Of a DNA stretch of 64,000 nt, positions 59,437-64,000 are shown one piece after another. Position numbers and translations under genes: made by a program. How positions within the stretch are numbered: position 1 is the first letter of the stretch; each line of letters begins with the position of its first letter. Source of the DNA: Tridacna crocea (lineage: Eukaryota > Mollusca > Bivalvia > Cardiida > Cardiidae); contig OX031072.1 of the NCBI GenBank assembly GCA_943736015.1, positions 11,435,501 to 11,499,500 on the forward strand. The letters run 5' to 3'. The notes under the pieces are model-generated. The model was not told the origin of the DNA and did no database searches. It was given only the letters and a program-made list of their open reading frames with translations.

Positions 59437-60219
59437 ATGAACCAGAACAGAATAGCTAACACTGATGTAATAAAAAAAAAACATTTACCATCTGCAAAAC
59501 TGTACACAAGTATGTTCATTGAAGAAGAGGAGCATAAAATGCAAACAGACTCACCAATTTTGATTGATGGTTCATCTAATTTCAGTGCCAGTGATCAGGT
59601 TCACAAACAAACGATGTACAGCAAAAAGAGCAAGCTGAGACACAGTGTGACAGCACGTTATCCGGGGTTGGTCAGTGTTTCTTTGAAGCCGTACATGTTT
59701 TGAATGATGTTCCATAAAACTCACTGAGACATCAGGGTAGCGAGATATTCACCTTAATTTCTTCTGAAAGGCAACCAGTGTCCATACCCGAAACTAAGAC
59801 ACAAACTTCTGATTCAAAAATGCTGAACAAAGGGAGCGAACAATCACAATGTCATCCTTCTACTTCAAGCAAATCGAGCATTCTTTCATTTGGTCCAGAA
59901 TTATCTAAGTCCACACGTGTTCAAAGTAAAAACCTCGCAATCCTTTTCGCATCTGAATATAGCAGACTCAGTAAATATCCAAAACAAACCATTTTCAGAG
60001 TCCTGGAATACACAAGGCAGGAGCCGAACACGGGATTCTCGTGCCTTAAAAAGGTCAGAAAAGCATTCTCGATCAGCCATGTCATACATGCGCTCGACGT
60101 TGGCACGTGATACAGAACGGGTTTTACCCGAACCTATAAATAAAGAAACGGAAAGCCCAAAAGTGGTGGGGAATGAAAAGTCGTTGAAAAGTGGACCACA
60201 GGGCGGACACAGTCAGTAG
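59437..60219 (+). pseudogene. Non-LTR retrotransposon ORF1 relic
   Basis: Low-complexity, Ser/Lys/Gln-rich protein is read in pieces: 59437-59703 (for example KSKLRHSVTARYPGLVSVSL), then a frame with EQSQCHPSTSSKSSILSFGP, then another ending RVLPEPINKETESPKVVGN and a stop at 60219. It lies just upstream of the endonuclease region with about 15-20 bases between, the usual place for ORF1, the RNA-binding protein of such elements. No zinc knuckle or RRM is visible. The assignment rests on position and composition. Frame changes near 59704-59780 and 59890-60000 show decay. Confidence 0.5.
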
Positions 60220-61080
60220 TGTCTAGGGGAGAAGGTCGAGCTGCGTTGTGCTCTGTTGAATATTCAGGGATTGACAAAAAATTAATGAACGTTACAGCTA
60301 ATTAGATTCCCCGGAGTTAAGAACTGTATATGATACACCTGATATTGTTTTACAAACAGAAACATGGTCAGATAATTTTTCAGAGTTAGAAGTCGAAAAT
60401 TTTGGACATTGTGCTCTTAAAAAAAAAAAAAAAAAAATCGGGCACTTAACAAGCTTTTGGTGGTCTGAAATTTACGTAAATAATAATTTCGTATCCAATG
60501 ATCCCCTTGTATTTAAAGGTGAAGATAGCATTATCTGTGTTGAAGTAAATGGACAAACTTTAGGTTTAGAAACCGATGTTTTTCTATGTCTTTGCTATAT
60601 AATACCTGAACGTAATAGCGAATCTTTAAAAATGGTCGAATGTGTGATGACAGAGAGAGTGGTCATTGTGCATTTATGGGTAGTAAAGGTTGCAGAGTGG
60701 TAGATTATGTCGTCTGCTCAGCATATGTTTTACAATGCGTTGAAACCTTTTATGTGACTGATCCAAATATTTTGTCTAATAATTGTCTTATAGACTACAC
60801 TTTCCGGTTCGTTCGACAGATTCCGTTACGAGAGTTGCCGAATGATGAATATGAGCAAGTTGATTATGAATATACATGGAACAATAAATTAATGGACAGC
60901 TTTGTCGAAAGTGTAAGCTCTGGGGATACCGTACTGTCTTTCGACGATCTTATCACAAGCATCAACAATGCACACACTGCTCCTCAAGTTAATAACTGTA
61001 AAACACAGTATGCTGAAAGTATGGACAGAATTGATTCTCCATTGTCCAAACATAAATTTAGAATTCAAAAGCCCTGAAGT
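60216..61080 (+). pseudogene. Non-LTR retrotransposon endonuclease domain, dead
   Basis: This is the APE-type endonuclease that nicks target DNA for target-primed reverse transcription. LRCALLNIQGL (60241-60273) is the start motif with Asn, and VLQTETWSDNF (near 60346-60380) has the catalytic Glu region. A poly-A insertion at about 60420-60438 and frame changes follow. The C-terminal part reads CDDRESGHCAFMGSKGCRVV and DYVVCSAYVL, then VTDPNILSNNCLIDYTF. The family normally has LSDHCL here, so the catalytic Asp-His pair is replaced by Asn-Asn (about 60775-60783). The 145-residue frame 60640-61077 is the longest intact part. Confidence 0.8.
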
Positions 61081-62150
61081 TACTGTTTACAACAAATGGT
61101 TCGATATTGAATGTGAACGTACACGCACACTGTTTTATAAATCTTTGAACAATTTTAGGGCAGAAAAATCAGACGTTAGCAGACGAAATATGGTTAAGGA
61201 CAGGTCTAAGTATAAAACTGCATCAGAAAAGCTAAATTCAATTTTGTTTAACATGACACTGTAAAACTGGTTGAAGCGAAATACAAAAATGTCAAACAAA
61301 ACTGGAATATGCTTAAACAAACAGCTTGATTAAAGACGTCAAAAATATCGATTAGTGAATTTGCAACTTTTTTCAATTCAGATAATAATCGGAATGACAG
61401 GTTTTAAATCGGGACGAGGATGTATTTCAACATTGAAAGATATGAGAAAAAAAAGAAATGAATTAAGTGTAATGTTTAACGAATTAAGTGTACCATTAAC
61501 CGAAGATGAGGTCTATAAAGCAAACGCCCAATTAAAGTGCTAAAAAAGTGGCGGGTCTTATATCAATGAGTTTTTTATCCATTGCAAAAGTGTTCTAACC
61601 TCAATCTTACTTACACTTTTCAAAAAAAAAAAAAAAATTGGAAAAAGGTTATTTTCCAGATTCCTGGAAAGAGGACTATATTAAACCATTACATGAAAAG
61701 GGCAGCATGACTAAAGTAGGCAATTATAGAGGTATAACACTTCTTAGTGCTTAAGGTAAACTGTTTACTCGCACTTTAAACAATAGGTTTAATAGTTTGG
61801 CCGAAGAATATAGTGATCATATTAAGCTCAAGCTGGGTTTAGAGCAAATATGAGAACTCTTGATTACATTTATGTCCTACATGGTTTGATCAACCGCAAT
61901 ATTAATAGTTGATAACAGTTATTTTTTTACTTTAATGATTTCACCAAGGCTTTATAATTATGTATGTAGTAAGAGAAAACCTTTGGTACAAACTTATGAA
62001 ATCGGGATTACGTGGAAATGTCCTAGATGTTATTCCATCTATCAACTTATTCCATCTATCAGCTTATCTGTTAAGTCAAAAGTGAATTAAGTCAAAGCTT
62101 TGATCGCTCCCTAGAAGTAAGGCAAGGAGAGTATTTTATAGATCTTTTTG
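61081..62150 (+). pseudogene. Non-LTR retrotransposon reverse transcriptase, broken
   Basis: A linker with YNKWFDIECERTRTLFYKS (61090-61146) is followed by reverse transcriptase pieces: VPLTEDEVYKANAQLKC, FIHCKSVLTSILLTLF, a poly-A run (61623-61637), IPGKRTILNHYMKR, then NYRGITLLS, AQAGFRANMRTLDYIYVLHG, LINRNI, YFNDFTKAL and LEVRQGES (near 62111-62135). These are the finger and early palm motifs of the domain. The YADD catalytic loop that should follow RQGE is absent; the sequence jumps to unrelated or C-terminal material, implying a deletion near 62135-62250. Multiple stops and frameshifts are present. Confidence 0.8.
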
Positions 62151-62269
62151 AGGGTTTCGGTTTCAGCTGTACTTAGACATTTCAAATATAATGAAATATC
62201 GAGTGTCAAAGTCCAGAATACGCTTCTCACCTCACTGACTTTATATTGAATCTGAAATATGGTCTAAGC

Positions 62270-62526
62270 CAGTGAGTATGCCTTCAAACGAAGATAAATG
62301 TGTCTTTTGCAAAACACTAGAGGACAAGTTCCACTTCATTCTTGAATGTGAACTTTTTACAGATTTAAGACCGAACTGTATAAGTCGCACTACCGGAAAA
62401 GACCAAACATGTACAAGTTTACGCAATTAATTAATATGAAAAATGTGAACTAACTACCGAACCTGTCGGTTTTTATCGAGAAAGATCTCACTTTACGAGA
62501 TTCATTGTTATATAATGATACTATGT
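62270..62526 (+). pseudogene. Non-LTR retrotransposon C-terminal end
   Basis: SNEDKCVFCKTLEDKFHFIL (62281-62340) and ECELFTDLRP match the zinc-binding CxxC...HxxxC end of many non-LTR elements (C-x2-C, then H-x4-C). It is followed, after a frameshift, by MYKFTQLI and FIEKDLTLRDSLL and a stop at about 62526. No poly-A tail follows; an AT microsatellite starts about 40 bases later. Confidence 0.75.
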
Positions 62527-62558
62527 AAGGTACAACTTACCACCCCTCCCTCTCCCTT

Positions 62559-62568
<10 letters not shown>

Positions 62569-62607
<39 letters not shown>
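62569..62607. repeat. (AT)n microsatellite
   Basis: About 19 uninterrupted AT dinucleotides follow a CTCTC run. The frame 62515-62769 reads through it (IYIYIY) and is not a gene. Confidence 0.95.
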
Positions 62608-62608
<1 letters not shown>

Positions 62609-64000
62609 TCCATAGTATATGCAGCCAGCCTTCATCCTACTACACGTGGTATCTTAAGAAAAAAAAAACAACTCCTGACATCTCTTTATTTTTGTCCTCT
62701 GCATGTATATTTATTTCTATTTCTTTATTTATGTTTTCTAATTTAATGTGCACGTCACGAACATTCTGATCTTTGATCGGCACAGCCCGATACGCTGAGG
62801 AGAAAAGGGATATGTATGTCAAATAGACTGGAAATATCAATATAAGTTTTTAATTGCATTACTGTTTCATACTTACTAATTCATTTTTTCTTTTTTCTTT
62901 TCGTTTTCACTTTATAGCTTTATGATTCTATAAAATAATGCGCCGATATACTTCTTTACATGCTGTATTGTTGCCAGCAATATCTGTATATATGTTGCCA
63001 GTCGGGTCTAAAGACGTTCTGGATATGGAAATGAATAAAACATGGAACTTGAAAAACTTCGTTTACGTAACTTTTGCACAGGAGCAATTGACTCTAAAGG
63101 CTTTTTGGATGGACTGGATCTAAATTTGACAGCAAGTGTCTCGTCTAAACCGTGTCCAAAACGTAACAAATTTGCAATGAAGTATCTATTTTTGGAGAAA
63201 AGGTCGAATCCATTTCAAGACATTTAACGAATTAAGAGAAGATTATGGGCGCAATGCACGGAATATGACCTGTAATCTTTGATATATACTGAACCGTTAC
63301 AGACAAATGTCTCAGTTTTCGGCGAATAGTAATCCCAACCAAAAAAGAGTCCCGGTTTGTGTAGTTACCAGAGTAAGGAATATCTGTTGTTATACGTTCG
63401 GGAAAAAGTAATGAAAGAAGCATTTGTATCAACCATTGGCTTTAAATTATATCCAGGGTTTAAGTCTGAATGTAGTGAAAAATAAAATTTCTGATGGATG
63501 AAACATCTTAGCTGCACTTTCTAAAGAAGGGATTTTTATCACGTCATCGTATTTCGAGCACGTCAATTCACAGAAGTTATTCCTGTTTGTTGAATCCCGA
63601 GGTAGAGTAGATATAATTCTTTGACATGCCGAAAAGTAAACCAAAGGAAAAGTGTGGACTACTATGCTGACTGACATTCAAACCTTTTGCAGATGCTTTA
63701 GACAACATTTACTGAGAATACGACCACTTCGGTTCAGCTGTTTAGAAACTAGTTTCCTATGATGTTAAGAAATAAGTGAAAATTATAATAACGATGAACA
63801 TAAGGGCGGTAAATGTAGACGGTTCAAAACCTGAACCATGCAATACAACTTTTAACCCTGTGCTGTGCGCGACTCGCTGACCTTTTGTGATCAATATCAG
63901 ACTGCACAGAACGAGCAGTCTGAACTAGGTTCCATATTGTCCGAAAAAGAGATATCCTCGTATAATACTCTTTTTTTCTGAATAGCAATACTATCGTTTT
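62608..64000. other. Intergenic DNA to the window end
   Basis: No gene was recognised. A hairpin-family copy lies at about 63886-63950 (AATATCAGACTGCACAGAAC, GAGCAGTCTGAACTAGG). The frames 62938-63677 are short and motif-free. Confidence 0.4.

Noticed and set aside
62515..62769. IYIYIY-containing 84-residue frame
   Set aside because: Generated by the (AT)n microsatellite.

Overview
The window is AT-rich animal DNA, almost certainly from a bivalve mollusc, and a heterodont (clam-like) one is my guess. The grounds are several dispersed repeats that I recognise as bivalve-typical: the family beginning AGCTCACCTGAGCAC and ending in GGCCATCTTGGCCCTCTTG, tandem-core elements of the type described in bivalves as 'pearl', and tRNA-derived SINEs with (CCAA)n or (TCAA)n tails. 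Coding potential is sparse and interrupted, with splice-like signals. I see no bacterial operon, CRISPR array or rRNA.

Only one intact host coding exon is recognisable: a minus-strand exon for a secreted IL-17-family cytokine (6242-6757), preceded by a good splice acceptor. A second protein-like tract on the minus strand (about 24880-26988) is a heavily broken, unrecognised gene relic. The rest is mobile DNA and its debris.

Layout: 580-1340 is a dispersed repeat copy whose partner lies at 49362-49950. 1572-2669 is a hAT-like non-autonomous element with a 7-bp target duplication. 6242-6757 is the IL-17 exon. 10085-11335 is a ~160-bp tandem-core element. 14104-14496 is a PIF/Harbinger transposase fragment, followed by a tRNA-like sequence, a small MITE (15261-15504) and a SINE (15699-16033). 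17560-18275 is a second tandem-core element. 24880-26988 is the gene relic. 30252-30521 is a SINE with a clean 10-bp target duplication. 34381-40010 is a nested complex: a ~160-bp-unit repeat split by a long-terminal-inverted-repeat element (34508-39118), whose left arm is split by a mariner-like element (34652-35599), with SINEs and further repeat copies inside. 41143-42293 is a near-complete copy of the 160-bp-unit repeat. 47065-49065 is a complete but dead PIF/Harbinger element. 50203-51625 is an eight-unit tandem-core element. 56950-58435 holds two more such arrays. 59437-62526 is a decayed non-LTR retrotransposon.

The most notable points are the three-level nesting with an insertion at the exact centre of a palindrome, the delimitation of the Harbinger element by its ends, the unrecognised gene relic, and the shared ~150-170 bp period in sequence-unrelated repeat families. 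Everything was read by eye without alignment or database search.
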